Shown in pieces: positions 9,438 through 17,339 of a DNA stretch of 56,902 nucleotides (within the stretch, counting starts at the first letter, position 1; every line of letters starts with the position of its first letter). The DNA comes from an uncultured Bacteroidales bacterium (GTDB taxonomy: Bacteria; Bacteroidota; Bacteroidia; Bacteroidales; Muribaculaceae): contig CACYVC010000019.1 of the NCBI GenBank assembly GCA_902777835.1, forward strand, positions 1 to 56,902, written 5' to 3'. The position numbers and the translations under genes were made by a program. The notes beneath the pieces are model-generated. The model worked only from the letters and a program-made list of their open reading frames with translations, did not search any database and was not told the DNA's origin.

Positions 9438-9513
9438 GAAAATTAGTGCAAGCCGAATGAAAGACCAAATTTATTTGAGTTTTTCTGAGGCGCAGCCTAA
9501 TTTATCTAAATTT
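9438..9513 (-). repeat. Promoter-bearing repeat, copy A (toward alaS)
   Basis: Most diverged of five copies of one intergenic element. On the minus strand it has a TTG at 9466-9468, a 20-nt spacer ending CGGCTTGCAC, and a -7 box TAATTTTC at 9438-9445. The other end carries the conserved GGCGCAGCCTAATTTATC (9489-9506). It occupies the alaS promoter position within the 348-nt alaS/MerR intergenic region. The rest of that region (9514-9710) is A/T-rich with nothing else recognised. Confidence 0.75.
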
Positions 9514-9710
9514 CGGGCAAAGTTAGTAATTTTGCTTGTAATTTCTATAAGAGACCGCTTAAAAAAATAAAAAACTACGGATTTTTCTGATTGATCTGAT
9601 TTTATAATTCATTGATATTCATAAGTATTTAATCGTTATTGGTTGTCTGAAAAAATTCGTCGATGTAATTATTTGAAATTGTGAGTAATTGTATGAATAA
9701 ATTTGAAATC

Positions 9711-10052
9711 ATGGAAGATAAGCTTAGCAAGAAGTTCTATAAAATAGGAGATGTAGCAGAAATATTGAATATCCCCACTTCCACTTTAAGGTTTTGGGAG
9801 AAGGAGTTTACTGTAATCAAGCCTAAGCGCAATGCAAAGAATATAAGAGTTTATACCGTCAAGGACATCGAATCCATTAAGATGATTTACTATCTTGTGA
9901 AAGAAAAAGGTCTTAAACTGGATGCTGCTCAAGCTATGATTAAGCGCAACCGAGATGGAATATCAAAACAGTTTGAAGTAGTGGAGCGTCTAAAACAAAT
10001 GAGGACACAACTAATTCAGCTCGATAAAGCCCTCTCGTCGTTGAAAGGTTAA
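9711..10052 (+). CDS. MerR family transcriptional regulator
   Basis: A DNA-binding protein of about 113 residues. The MerR winged helix-turn-helix is clear: FYKIGDVAEILNIPTSTLRFWEKEF, then RVYTVKDIESIKMIYYLVKEKGLKLDAA, followed by a short helix for dimerisation. There is no Cys-rich or other ligand-binding C-terminal domain, so the inducer is unknown. Upstream in-frame starts exist at 9681 (GTG) and 9693 (ATG); I prefer 9711 because the protein then opens at the conserved MEDKLSKKFY segment. It diverges from alaS and could act on the shared intergenic region, but that is inference. Confidence 0.88.
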   Translation: MEDKLSKKFYKIGDVAEILNIPTSTLRFWEKEFTVIKPKRNAKNIRVYTVKDIESIKMIYYLVKEKGLKLDAAQAMIKRNRDGISKQFEVVERLKQMRTQLIQLDKALSSLKG

Positions 10053-10136
10053 GAGACACAGCTTGTGGCACCCCGCGTTTTTCTAAATTCTGGTTTACAG
10101 GCATATAACATCTATTCACTTAATAAACCCATCAAA

Positions 10137-11573
10137 ATGAAAAAACCAATACCCTTTATATCTATTCTGCTATCGTTAATTGTAACTACGTTTCCACAAC
10201 AGACAAGTGCTCATGACTTCGAGGTGGATGGCATTTATTACAAAATAAACGGCAACAATGTTACTGTAACTTATAGAGGAAGTTCTTCTGATAGTTATTC
10301 AAACGAATACACTGGTGCCGTGAATATACCATCAACGGTCACCTACAATGGCACTACTTACTCGGTGACTTCGATTGGCAATTCTGCTTTCAGTGGTTGC
10401 AGTGGTTTGACCTCGTTGACCATCCCTAACTCTGTGACTTCGATTGGAGGTGGTGCCTTCTCTGGTTGCAGTGGCTTGACCTCGTTGACCATCCCTAACT
10501 CGGTGACTTCGATTGGCAAACTTGCCTTCTCTTCTTGCATTGGCTTGACCTCGGTGACCATCCCCAACTCTGTGACTTCGATTGGGCAATCTGCCTTCGA
10601 AGGTTGCAGTGGCTTGATATCGGTGACATGGAATGCGAAAAATTGTAGTGATTTTTCAAGTTCGGATTCTGCTCCATTCAGAGGATTAACGGGTATTTCG
10701 TCATTTGTTTTTGGCAACCCCAACTCGGTGACTTCGATTGGCTCAAGTGCCTTCTCTGGTTGCAATGGCTTAATAGAGGTGACTGTCCCCAACTCGGTTA
10801 CTTCGATTAGCGTTGCTGCCTTCTCTGGTTGCAGTGGCTTGATTTCGGTGTCTATCCCTAACTCTGTGAGTTCAATCTCTAATCATTGCTTCAATAATTG
10901 TAGTAGTTTGACCTCGGTGACCATCCCCAACTCGGTGACATCGATTGGCGCCGAGGCCTTCTATGGTTGCAGTGGCTTGACATCGGTGACCATCCCCAAC
11001 TCGGTGACTTCGATTGGCAACTCTGCCTTCGAGTCTTGCAGTGGCTTGACCTCGGTGACCATCCCCAACTCGGTGACTTCAATTCCTAATTATTGCTTCT
11101 ATAATTGCAGTGGCTTGACCTCGGTGACCATAGGCAACTCGGTGACTTCGATTGGTAACTATGCCTTCTATGGTTGCAGTGGCTTGACCTCGGTGACCAT
11201 CCCCAACTCGGTGACTTCGATTGGCGAGAGTGCCTTCTCTGGTTGCAGTGGCTTGACCTCGGTGACTATACCAAACTCGGTGACTTCGATTCCTTATTGT
11301 TGCTTCTATTATTGCAGTGGCTTGACCTCGGTGACCATCCCCAACTCGGTGACTTCGATTGGCAGCTCTGCCTTCGCATCTTGCAGTGGCTTGACTGGCG
11401 AGCTGACCATCCCCAACTCGGTGACTGAGATTGGCAGAGCTGCCTTCAATGGTTGCAGTGGCTTGACCTCGGTGACATGGAATGCGAAAAATTGTAGTGA
11501 TTTTTCAAGTTCGGATTCTGCTCCATTCAGAGGATTAACGGGTATTTCGTCATTTGTTTTTGGCAACCGGTGA
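10137..11573 (+). CDS. BspA-like leucine-rich repeat protein, 5' part of frameshifted gene
   Basis: A secreted protein starting MKKPIPFISILLSLIVTT, a signal peptide cut near SAHDFEVDGIYY. It is then made of 23-residue LRR_5 (Treponema pallidum/BspA type) units of the form GCSGLTSVTIPNSVTSIG. A 33-residue non-LRR module (VTWNAKNCSDFSSSDSAPF...) occurs twice. Reading stops at TGA 11571-11573, within the second module. The + frame resumes in the next ORF, so the two parts form one gene with a 7-nt deletion relative to the repeat copy at 10711-10727. BspA-type proteins act in adhesion and surface display in other Bacteroidales. The ATG at 10065 is too far upstream of the signal peptide to be the start. 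Confidence 0.85.
   Translation: MKKPIPFISILLSLIVTTFPQQTSAHDFEVDGIYYKINGNNVTVTYRGSSSDSYSNEYTGAVNIPSTVTYNGTTYSVTSIGNSAFSGCSGLTSLTIPNSVTSIGGGAFSGCSGLTSLTIPNSVTSIGKLAFSSCIGLTSVTIPNSVTSIGQSAFEGCSGLISVTWNAKNCSDFSSSDSAPFRGLTGISSFVFGNPNSVTSIGSSAFSGCNGLIEVTVPNSVTSISVAAFSGCSGLISVSIPNSVSSISNHCFNNCSSLTSVTIPNSVTSIGAEAFYGCSGLTSVTIPNSVTSIGNSAFESCSGLTSVTIPNSVTSIPNYCFYNCSGLTSVTIGNSVTSIGNYAFYGCSGLTSVTIPNSVTSIGESAFSGCSGLTSVTIPNSVTSIPYCCFYYCSGLTSVTIPNSVTSIGSSAFASCSGLTGELTIPNSVTEIGRAAFNGCSGLTSVTWNAKNCSDFSSSDSAPFRGLTGISSFVFGNR
10370..11469 (+). repeat. 69-nt tandem coding repeats of the LRR gene
   Basis: The 23-codon units are nearly identical in DNA, not only in protein: the stretch GACCTCGGTGACCATCCCC recurs many times without synonymous change. 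Differences cluster in a few codons per unit (SAFESC, YCFYNC, YAFYGC, SAFSGC, CCFYYC, SAFASC). This pattern indicates recent duplication or gene conversion. Confidence 0.85.
10621..10719 (+). repeat. 99-nt exact direct repeat, copy 1
   Basis: Identical base for base to 11470-11568. It encodes the non-LRR module and ends TTGGCAACC. After copy 1 the reading frame continues into the next LRR unit. Confidence 0.9.
11470..11568 (+). repeat. 99-nt exact direct repeat, copy 2
   Basis: Second copy of the 99-nt module. Immediately after it, seven bases present after copy 1 (CCCAACT) are missing, which shifts the frame and creates the TGA at 11571. Confidence 0.9.
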
Positions 11574-11974
11574 CTTCGATTAGAGTACATGCCTTTGAGG
11601 GATGTAGTGGCTTGAAAACATTAATTATAGGAGACAATGTAACAAGCATAGGTGAATCTGCATTTTATAATTGCTCTTTTTTGGAAAATCTTGTCGCATT
11701 GAGAGAAAGACCTATTATAATTAATAGCAGTGTTTTTGAAGGAATCCCTAAAGCAAGTTGTGACCTCCACGTTAGACAAGGCTCAAAAATACGCTACGAG
11801 AATCAGGATGTTTGGAAAGACTTCCTGATAATCCTTGAAGATGCAGAAGACTTTGCAGATGTTGGCGGAGGTAACACTGGCAGTGGTGTTTATGGTGATG
11901 TCAACGGAGACGGCGTGGTTACTGCCGCCGATGTAACAGCTGTTTATGATATCCTGTTAGGCAGCGGAGAATAG
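11570..11974 (+). CDS. BspA-like LRR protein, 3' part with dockerin-like end
   Basis: The continuation of the broken LRR gene in another frame. Two more LRR units (HAFEGCSGLKTLIIGDN, SAFYNCSFLENL) lead into a non-repeat region. A Gly/Asn linker (GGGNTGSG) follows, then a C-terminal calcium-binding dockerin-like half motif, DVNGDGVVTAADV. The 'start' at 11570 is a GTG that is really a valine codon inside the original frame, so independent translation is doubtful. A strong terminator follows at 12033. If the 7-nt loss is an assembly error or reversible, the full protein would be about 614 residues. Confidence 0.7.
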   Translation: MTSIRVHAFEGCSGLKTLIIGDNVTSIGESAFYNCSFLENLVALRERPIIINSSVFEGIPKASCDLHVRQGSKIRYENQDVWKDFLIILEDAEDFADVGGGNTGSGVYGDVNGDGVVTAADVTAVYDILLGSGE

Positions 11975-12000
11975 TTCATGGTTTAGAGTTTGTAGTTGTA
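11973..12000. repeat. Heptanucleotide array overlapping the LRR stop codon
   Basis: Four 7-nt units (AGTTCAT, GGTTTAG, AGTTTGT, AGTTGTA). The first overlaps the TAG stop codon at 11972-11974. Same AGTTNNN family as the array after aroE. Confidence 0.75.
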
Positions 12001-12032
12001 ACGCCTTAAATACTCCGACAACTATTGCATAT

Positions 12033-12070
12033 AAAAAACGCGTCAGCATTTTTTGCTGGCGCGTTTTTTT
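12033..12070 (+). terminator. Terminator of the LRR gene
   Basis: An 11-bp stem (12038-12048 with 12054-12064, one G-T pair) with a five-T loop, preceded by six A and followed by seven T. It could work in both directions. Confidence 0.85.
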
Positions 12071-12109
12071 GTATAGGTTATTGGGTTTGTCGAATTATGC
12101 TATGAAATC

Positions 12110-12145
12110 TTGTGGGGCGCTTCGCTTAAAATTATATTAAAATTG
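12110..12145 (+). repeat. Interspersed GGCGCTTCGCTTAAAATT repeat, copy 1
   Basis: About 36 nt matching the reverse complement of 38010-38047 at nearly every position: TTGTG, a variable base, GGCGCTTCGCTTAAAATT, then a few bases and AAAATTG. It contains the GCGAAGC core on its minus strand. The remainder of 12146-12256 is A/T-rich with no gene. Confidence 0.7.
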
Positions 12146-12256
12146 ATTTGATAATTTCATATTTGCTGGTAACAATTTTTTTGAAAATTTTATATCTAAT
12201 TTTCATTTAATTTTAAGCACGCAGTGCGCCCTTCAAGACGAGAATTTTTTTCTCTC

Positions 12257-12301
12257 AACTCTGAACTCTCCACTCTTCACTCTCCCCTTGCGCGAAGCGC
12301 A
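12257..12301. repeat. Heptamer array plus GCGAAGC mini-hairpin
   Basis: Four NACTCTN heptamers (12257-12284) are followed by the palindromic 13-mer TGCGCGAAGCGCA at 12289-12301. That 13-mer abuts the stop codon of the S9 peptidase (12302-12304, minus strand). The 13-mer has a 5-bp stem and a 3-nt loop. Confidence 0.8.
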
Positions 12302-14557
12302 TTATCTCAAGTCAGGGTTAGTGATGTGGAGCTCTTTCTGTGTTTCGGGCATTGGAGTTTCTTGGCCCTTATTCTCCTCGGCTTTAATTTTGGCTTTTGC
12401 CTCTTGCTCAGCTTTGTAGGCTTTTGCTGCAGGGCTACCAGGTTTCAGCCAAGTGTCGAGCCATTTGAAGAACTCACGATGCCATACCAAGGCGTTCTGT
12501 GGGCGCAAGATCCAGTGGTTCTCTTCGGGGAAGAGCACCATGCGTGATGGGATGCCGCGAATCTGTGCAGCGTTGAATGCCTGGCATGCCTGGGTGAAGA
12601 CGATGCGGTAGTCGAGCTCGCCAGCGGTAATCATGATAGGCGTGTTCCAGTTCTCAACGAAGTTGATAGGATTGGCCTCACGATAGGTCTTTTGGGCATC
12701 GGCATTGTTCTTCTCCCAAACTGGTCCTCCAAGGTCCCATTGTGTGAACCACATCTCCTCGGTCTCAAGGTATTGTGCCTCGAGGTTGAAGATTCCGGCA
12801 TGAGCCAAGAAGCAGGCGAAGGTGTTGTTGTGGTTACCGGCAAGCCAGTAAACAGAGTAGCCTCCGTAGCTTGCGCCCACAGCACCCATGCGGTCACCGT
12901 CGATGTAGGGCTGCTGCTTCATATACTCGGCAGCGCTCATGTAGTCTTTCATGTTCTGACCTCCATAGTCGCGGCTGATTTGAGCGTTCCACTCAGTGCC
13001 AAAGCCTGGCAGACCGCGACGGTTAGGAGCGATTACCACATACCCCTGGCTTGCCATGAGGCGGAAGTTCCAACGATAAGAGAAGAACTGGCTAACTGGC
13101 GACTGAGGACCACCCTCGCAGAAGAAGATTGAAGGATATTTCTTGCTTGCGTCGAAGTCGGGTGGCAGCACTACCCACACTGTCATGTCTTTGCCATCGG
13201 TGGTCTTCACAATCTCTTTCTTGATTGTGATGGGCTTGAGCTGCTTCAAGATTTCGTCATTCACGTGAGAGAGCTGAACAGGTTCTTTGCCCATCTCCAT
13301 GCTGTAAATCTCATTGGGCTCAGCATAGTTGTGGCGCAAAGTAATTACCTTGCCATCCTTCAAAGGAACAATAGCTCCAAAGTCATAGTATTTGTTGTCC
13401 TCCTCATTGCGGTTTACAGGACTGATTGTGTCAACTTGTTGTGTAGCAATGTCGATACGGAACATTGGAATGGTGCCCATGTGGGGGGCAAGGAAATAGA
13501 TGTACTTGCCGTCGGGCGACCATGCGAGGTCGTCGGCGCTGTAGTCCCAGTTCTCGGTGAGGTCTTTCTTTTCTCCACTCTTCATGTCGAGGACGAAGAT
13601 GCGGTTTTTGTCGGCCTCATAGCCATCATGCTCCATCGACAGGAAGGCAAGCTTATCTTTGAAGATGCGTGGGTTGGTGTCATAACCCATCATGCCCTCA
13701 GTGAGGTTCTTGATAGTCTTTCCACTTGCCACGTCATAGAGGTAAAGGTCGCTGTTGGTAGAGAATGCATATTCCTTGCCAGTCTTCTTGCGGCATGTAT
13801 ATATAAGCTGCTTGCTGTCGGCAGTCCATGCAAAAGATTCGATACCTCCCCAAGGAAGCATAGGAGACTCAAATTCGGTGCCCTCAAGAATGTCTTTAGG
13901 ATCTTTAACGACGTTACCAGTAAAGTCAGCAACAAAGGGGTGAGGAACTTCGGTCACCCACTGATCCCAATGCTTGTACATCATGTCATCAATGATGCGG
14001 GCATTGGCTTTGTCGAGTTCGGGATAATGGTCGGTGGGCAAAGTCTTGCCATACTTAACATTGCTAATCATGACAATCTTAGTGCCGTCGGGCGAGATTA
14101 CAAATCCATCCACGCCATTTTCAAGCTCACTAACGGGTTTTCGGCTGCTGCCATCAGCATTCATGACCCAAACCTGAGTCTTTGAGCCTTCCTTTTTAGG
14201 GTCACAATAAAGGAATGCAATCATAGCTCCATCGTTTATCCAAACGGCGTTGTTCTCGCTGCTGGGGGTGTTGGTGAGATTGACCGCAGGAGTCTTTCCG
14301 TCAACATCCATCACCCAGATGTCGCTGTTGCCTTTATTCTCCTTCACATCTTGATAGTTGACATTGAAGAGAATGCGTGTGCCATCGGGCGATACTTGTG
14401 GGTCGCTTACGCGGCCAAGCGCCAATAGTACCTCAGGGGTGAATTGTCCGTCTTTGATTTCAATGGCTAACTTGTTAGCTGCGTCATCAGATTTGCAGGC
14501 AGTTAATGCCATCAAAACCGCTAATGATGCCATAAGTGTTGTTTTAAAACGATTCAT
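12302..14557 (-). CDS. S9 family prolyl oligopeptidase-type peptidase, lipoprotein
   Basis: A predicted lipoprotein (lipobox LTAC, Cys21) of 751 residues. An N-terminal beta-propeller of WD40/TolB-like repeats (VSPDGTRILF, ISPDGTKIVM, WSPDGKYIYF) precedes a C-terminal alpha/beta hydrolase. The catalytic triad is visible: Ser563 in GASYGGYS, Asp649 in GELDYRI, His681 in EENHWI. This layout fits dipeptidyl or acylaminoacyl peptidases of the Bacteroidota periplasm, which trim short peptides. The charged C-terminal tail after residue 715 (Lys/Glu/Ala rich) is unusual. The exact specificity is not readable from sequence. Confidence 0.93.
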   Translation of the reverse strand: MNRFKTTLMASLAVLMALTACKSDDAANKLAIEIKDGQFTPEVLLALGRVSDPQVSPDGTRILFNVNYQDVKENKGNSDIWVMDVDGKTPAVNLTNTPSSENNAVWINDGAMIAFLYCDPKKEGSKTQVWVMNADGSSRKPVSELENGVDGFVISPDGTKIVMISNVKYGKTLPTDHYPELDKANARIIDDMMYKHWDQWVTEVPHPFVADFTGNVVKDPKDILEGTEFESPMLPWGGIESFAWTADSKQLIYTCRKKTGKEYAFSTNSDLYLYDVASGKTIKNLTEGMMGYDTNPRIFKDKLAFLSMEHDGYEADKNRIFVLDMKSGEKKDLTENWDYSADDLAWSPDGKYIYFLAPHMGTIPMFRIDIATQQVDTISPVNRNEEDNKYYDFGAIVPLKDGKVITLRHNYAEPNEIYSMEMGKEPVQLSHVNDEILKQLKPITIKKEIVKTTDGKDMTVWVVLPPDFDASKKYPSIFFCEGGPQSPVSQFFSYRWNFRLMASQGYVVIAPNRRGLPGFGTEWNAQISRDYGGQNMKDYMSAAEYMKQQPYIDGDRMGAVGASYGGYSVYWLAGNHNNTFACFLAHAGIFNLEAQYLETEEMWFTQWDLGGPVWEKNNADAQKTYREANPINFVENWNTPIMITAGELDYRIVFTQACQAFNAAQIRGIPSRMVLFPEENHWILRPQNALVWHREFFKWLDTWLKPGSPAAKAYKAEQEAKAKIKAEENKGQETPMPETQKELHITNPDLR

Positions 14558-14617
14558 AAAAGATAGTTGTTAATGTGATTGATATTTGTTTTTTATGATT
14601 ATGTGCGTAATAACTTG

Positions 14618-14654
14618 CAAAATTAGCGAAAAATATTGATTTTCCGCTAATTTT
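14618..14654 (-). promoter_or_regulatory. S9 peptidase -7 box within an inverted repeat
   Basis: On the minus strand TAATTTTG (14618-14625) lies 61 nt before the S9 start. The box is part of a hairpin: AAAATTAGCG at 14619-14628 pairs with CGCTAATTTT at 14645-14654. The inverted repeat could be an operator or the terminator of the upstream TonB receptor gene. Confidence 0.4.
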
Positions 14655-14695
14655 ATGAGATGTTTTTTTGATGTTCTTTATTTTTATGTCATTTT

Positions 14696-16786
14696 CTACA
14701 GTCTGAATCCTATTCCAAAATAGATGCTGCGAGGAAGAGAAGGGCCATAGATATAGGCACTGTCGCGTTCTGGGCCTTGGTCGAGATCTTTTTGGAACTG
14801 ATTAAAGATGTTAATCATGCCAGCATTAAGATTCATCTGAATTCTCTTGGCAATGTTAAAGTTGTAAGACAGCTTCATGCTCATGTCCCAGAAAGTAGGG
14901 GTGTTGACCTCAACATCCACAGGAGTGCCGCTGCTCTCATAATGCTGGACAAGCATGCTGCCAGTGCAAGTGCCAGTAATGTTAATATCGAAGTTGTTGA
15001 CGGGTGTCACTTTGATGTTGCAATAACCATAGGCATTTGGTGTGCGGAACATTTTTCTTTGGGGTGCTACATTGTCGCTCCATTGCTCGGCCTCGTTGTA
15101 GCGGCTGCGCTGGAAGGTGGCACCCATCTCAAGGTCAACAATGCGTGAGAACATGAAATCGAGAGTTGTGGAAAGCCCCATCACTTTTGCTCCACTGCCA
15201 TTGTAGCGCTCAATGATGGTGCAGCCCTGCGGGTCAATAATCTCGGTTTCTCTCTCGGCAAACACATTAGTTAATGATGTGTAGAAACCCTCAATCATCC
15301 AGTTGAAGTTGAATGTCTCAAACGAATGATACCCATTGGCCGACAATGTGAAAGTGCGGCTTCGCTCCTCTTTCAATCCATCGGCTAGATGAATCTTGAA
15401 TCGGTTGCCTGCTGCCATCTCGATGTGCATTTCCTCGTCAAAAATCTGTGGAGCACGGAATCCTTCACCATAGGTGGCACGTAGTGTAATCTGCTTAGAT
15501 GGACTGTAACGGAGGTTGACACGCGGGCTGAAAATGGCGTGCTTCACAAGGTTATGCTTGTCGATGCGGGCTCCAATCAAGAAACTCCACATTTCATTTT
15601 TCCATTCGTTTTGAAGATAACCGCTTGTAATGTGGGTTGATTGTTTTGTCTCAAAATTATAGCCCAGGGCAATGTCTCTTAAGCGGTCGTTGTTGTATTC
15701 AAAACCAATGGTGAGTTGTGCTGGCAGGAACAATAACTTGTCGAAGCTGTATCGACCTAATGTTCCAAGCATCCAAGTGAGGTCGGTGGTCCGACTAAAG
15801 TAGAGAGACGCATCAGGATCTGGATCTTCGTCGGTGCCATAGCCACCTGTGTAGCTGTGACGGTTGATTGATGCTATAGCTGCATAAACATCGTAATGCC
15901 ACTTGTGGTCATAACTTGTCCATTCCCAAGAAAGATTGGCATTGTGCATGTTGTGGCGAGCCTGCTCGCAGATGTTGGCGTTTTCGGGTCTCTCATGCAT
16001 CTTGTTTCCACCGCGGCGGTTATCGTGCATGAAATAGTATGTAAGAGCCAATTGCGAACGGGCACTGGGTTTGTAAAACATCTTGGTTCCAATGGTTTGG
16101 ATGTTCAAGCGTGGAAGGGTAGTGTATCCGTCATTGGTGTGGCTATAGCCTTGACGATAGCGGTTATTGGCAAAGACTGTTATGCCTTTAGTGATCTCAT
16201 CGTCGATTAAAGAAGCATTAAATGATGTGTTGTTATCAAATGTGTTGCCACACCCAATGGAGGTTAAAGTGTGGCTTGCTTCAACACTGTTGCTCGAAGG
16301 GGTTCGGGTGATGATGTTTATGGTTCCTGCAACCGACGATGCGCCATAGAGAGCAGAACCACCGCCTCGCATCACCTCAATCTGATTAATCATGCACGAA
16401 GGCAGCTGCTCAATGCCATAGAGATTGCTCACCGCCGAGAACACAGGTCTTGAATCAATGAGGATTTGAGAATAATGGCCATCAAGACCGTTGATTCGCG
16501 CCTGCTTGTATCCGCAGTTGCTGCAGTCGTCTTCGATGCGCACTCCAGGCTGGAACGATAACGCGTCGCCAACACAAGCAGCATTCACTGCATTGAGCAA
16601 ACGGCGTCCAGTAACTTGAATCATGGCTGGTGCCAATCGCTGCAGTGTGGCTGTGTGGTTGGCGGTTATTACAACATTGCCCAAATGAACCGACTCGAGC
16701 GAGTCTTCACTTTCTTGAGCATATATATTTATATTGATAATGGTTGCTATGACAAATGTCATAACAACAAATATGAATCTTTTCAT
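14696..16786 (-). CDS. TonB-dependent outer membrane receptor
   Basis: A receptor of 696 residues with a signal peptide (cut near IYAQES), a plug domain (about 35-160; the sequence GSALYGASSVAGTINIIT is diagnostic) and a 22-strand barrel ending in aromatic-rich strands (YFGIGFRL). It lacks the N-terminal carboxypeptidase-like extension and has no SusD partner, so a glycan-uptake role is unlikely; an ion or cofactor is more likely. The plug carries a Cys pair, Cys88 and Cys91, in DDCSNCGYKQARINGL. The gene upstream encodes a His/Cys-rich secreted protein and is probably co-transcribed. Together these suggest metal uptake, which remains inference. Confidence 0.9.
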   Translation of the reverse strand: MKRFIFVVMTFVIATIININIYAQESEDSLESVHLGNVVITANHTATLQRLAPAMIQVTGRRLLNAVNAACVGDALSFQPGVRIEDDCSNCGYKQARINGLDGHYSQILIDSRPVFSAVSNLYGIEQLPSCMINQIEVMRGGGSALYGASSVAGTINIITRTPSSNSVEASHTLTSIGCGNTFDNNTSFNASLIDDEITKGITVFANNRYRQGYSHTNDGYTTLPRLNIQTIGTKMFYKPSARSQLALTYYFMHDNRRGGNKMHERPENANICEQARHNMHNANLSWEWTSYDHKWHYDVYAAIASINRHSYTGGYGTDEDPDPDASLYFSRTTDLTWMLGTLGRYSFDKLLFLPAQLTIGFEYNNDRLRDIALGYNFETKQSTHITSGYLQNEWKNEMWSFLIGARIDKHNLVKHAIFSPRVNLRYSPSKQITLRATYGEGFRAPQIFDEEMHIEMAAGNRFKIHLADGLKEERSRTFTLSANGYHSFETFNFNWMIEGFYTSLTNVFAERETEIIDPQGCTIIERYNGSGAKVMGLSTTLDFMFSRIVDLEMGATFQRSRYNEAEQWSDNVAPQRKMFRTPNAYGYCNIKVTPVNNFDINITGTCTGSMLVQHYESSGTPVDVEVNTPTFWDMSMKLSYNFNIAKRIQMNLNAGMINIFNQFQKDLDQGPERDSAYIYGPSLPRSIYFGIGFRL

Positions 16787-16845
16787 GTATTTGATTGTTA
16801 GTGTTTTTTAGTTTTAATTCTTAATCTAGAATGGAGATATAGAGA

Positions 16846-17199
16846 TTATACTAAAAACACTGGAGGTGCCCGTGATTGCCTGTGGCCAGGTGTTATAGCG
16901 GGCAATGAGAATGTTTCTTGGCATTCGATAGAACAAACACTTTGCTGCAATGACCACAGTGTGGCTGATTGTAATGTAAACTGTTGATTGCTACTAATTT
17001 GGCACAAAAGACATGGGTGCATGTGATAATGCTCAACACTTATGTGACTATAGTGCTTAACATGGTGAGCGCACATGTCGCAGTATTCTTCATTAGAAAG
17101 CACTTTTTGTGGCTCATGGATATGAACCGCATTTATGGCTTGCATTGATAGCATTATTGCCAACAAGAGCCAAATGTATGTCTTTTGATGTGATTTCAT
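16846..17199 (-). CDS. Small secreted or anchored His/Cys-rich protein
   Basis: A protein of 117 residues with an N-terminal hydrophobic segment (8-24) followed by candidate metal ligands: HIHEP (26-30), CDMC (40-43), AHHVKHYSH (44-52), EHYHMHPCLLC (56-66) and a later Cys89/Cys93 pair. The end GHRQSRAPPVF recalls the RAPP-type tail of small proteins encoded beside TonB metal receptors (DUF2946-like); that similarity is from memory and not proven. It lies 59 nt upstream of the TonB receptor gene on the same strand. Likely role: periplasmic or surface metal binding or sensing. Confidence 0.65.
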   Translation of the reverse strand: MKSHQKTYIWLLLAIMLSMQAINAVHIHEPQKVLSNEEYCDMCAHHVKHYSHISVEHYHMHPCLLCQISSNQQFTLQSATLWSLQQSVCSIECQETFSLPAITPGHRQSRAPPVFLV

Positions 17200-17212
17200 G
17201 AATAAATCGCTA

Positions 17213-17220
17213 CAAAGTTA
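17213..17220 (-). promoter_or_regulatory. -7 box upstream of the His/Cys-rich gene
   Basis: TAACTTTG on the minus strand, 13 nt before the start codon, implying a very short leader for the small protein/TonB receptor transcript. No TTG at the usual -33 spacing. Confidence 0.45.
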
Positions 17221-17339
17221 TTGTTTTTTGATGAAAAGACGCTCATTTTTCTTAAAAAAATAAAATTATGATAGAATATACGGAAAACTTGTATATATTT
17301 GCACAAATATTCAATAATTGCGAATAAAAATACGATTAA

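Noticed and set aside
10358-10792. 144-residue minus ORF with repeats
   Set aside because: Antisense reading of the LRR repeats; its repetition is only a reflection of the 69-nt units.
12224-12547. 107-residue + strand ORF starting in the heptamer array
   Set aside because: It starts in intergenic repeat DNA and runs antisense into the S9 peptidase gene.
13265-14185. 306-residue + strand ORF
   Set aside because: It lies wholly antisense to the S9 peptidase gene, which has clear domains and catalytic residues. The antisense product has no recognisable motif.
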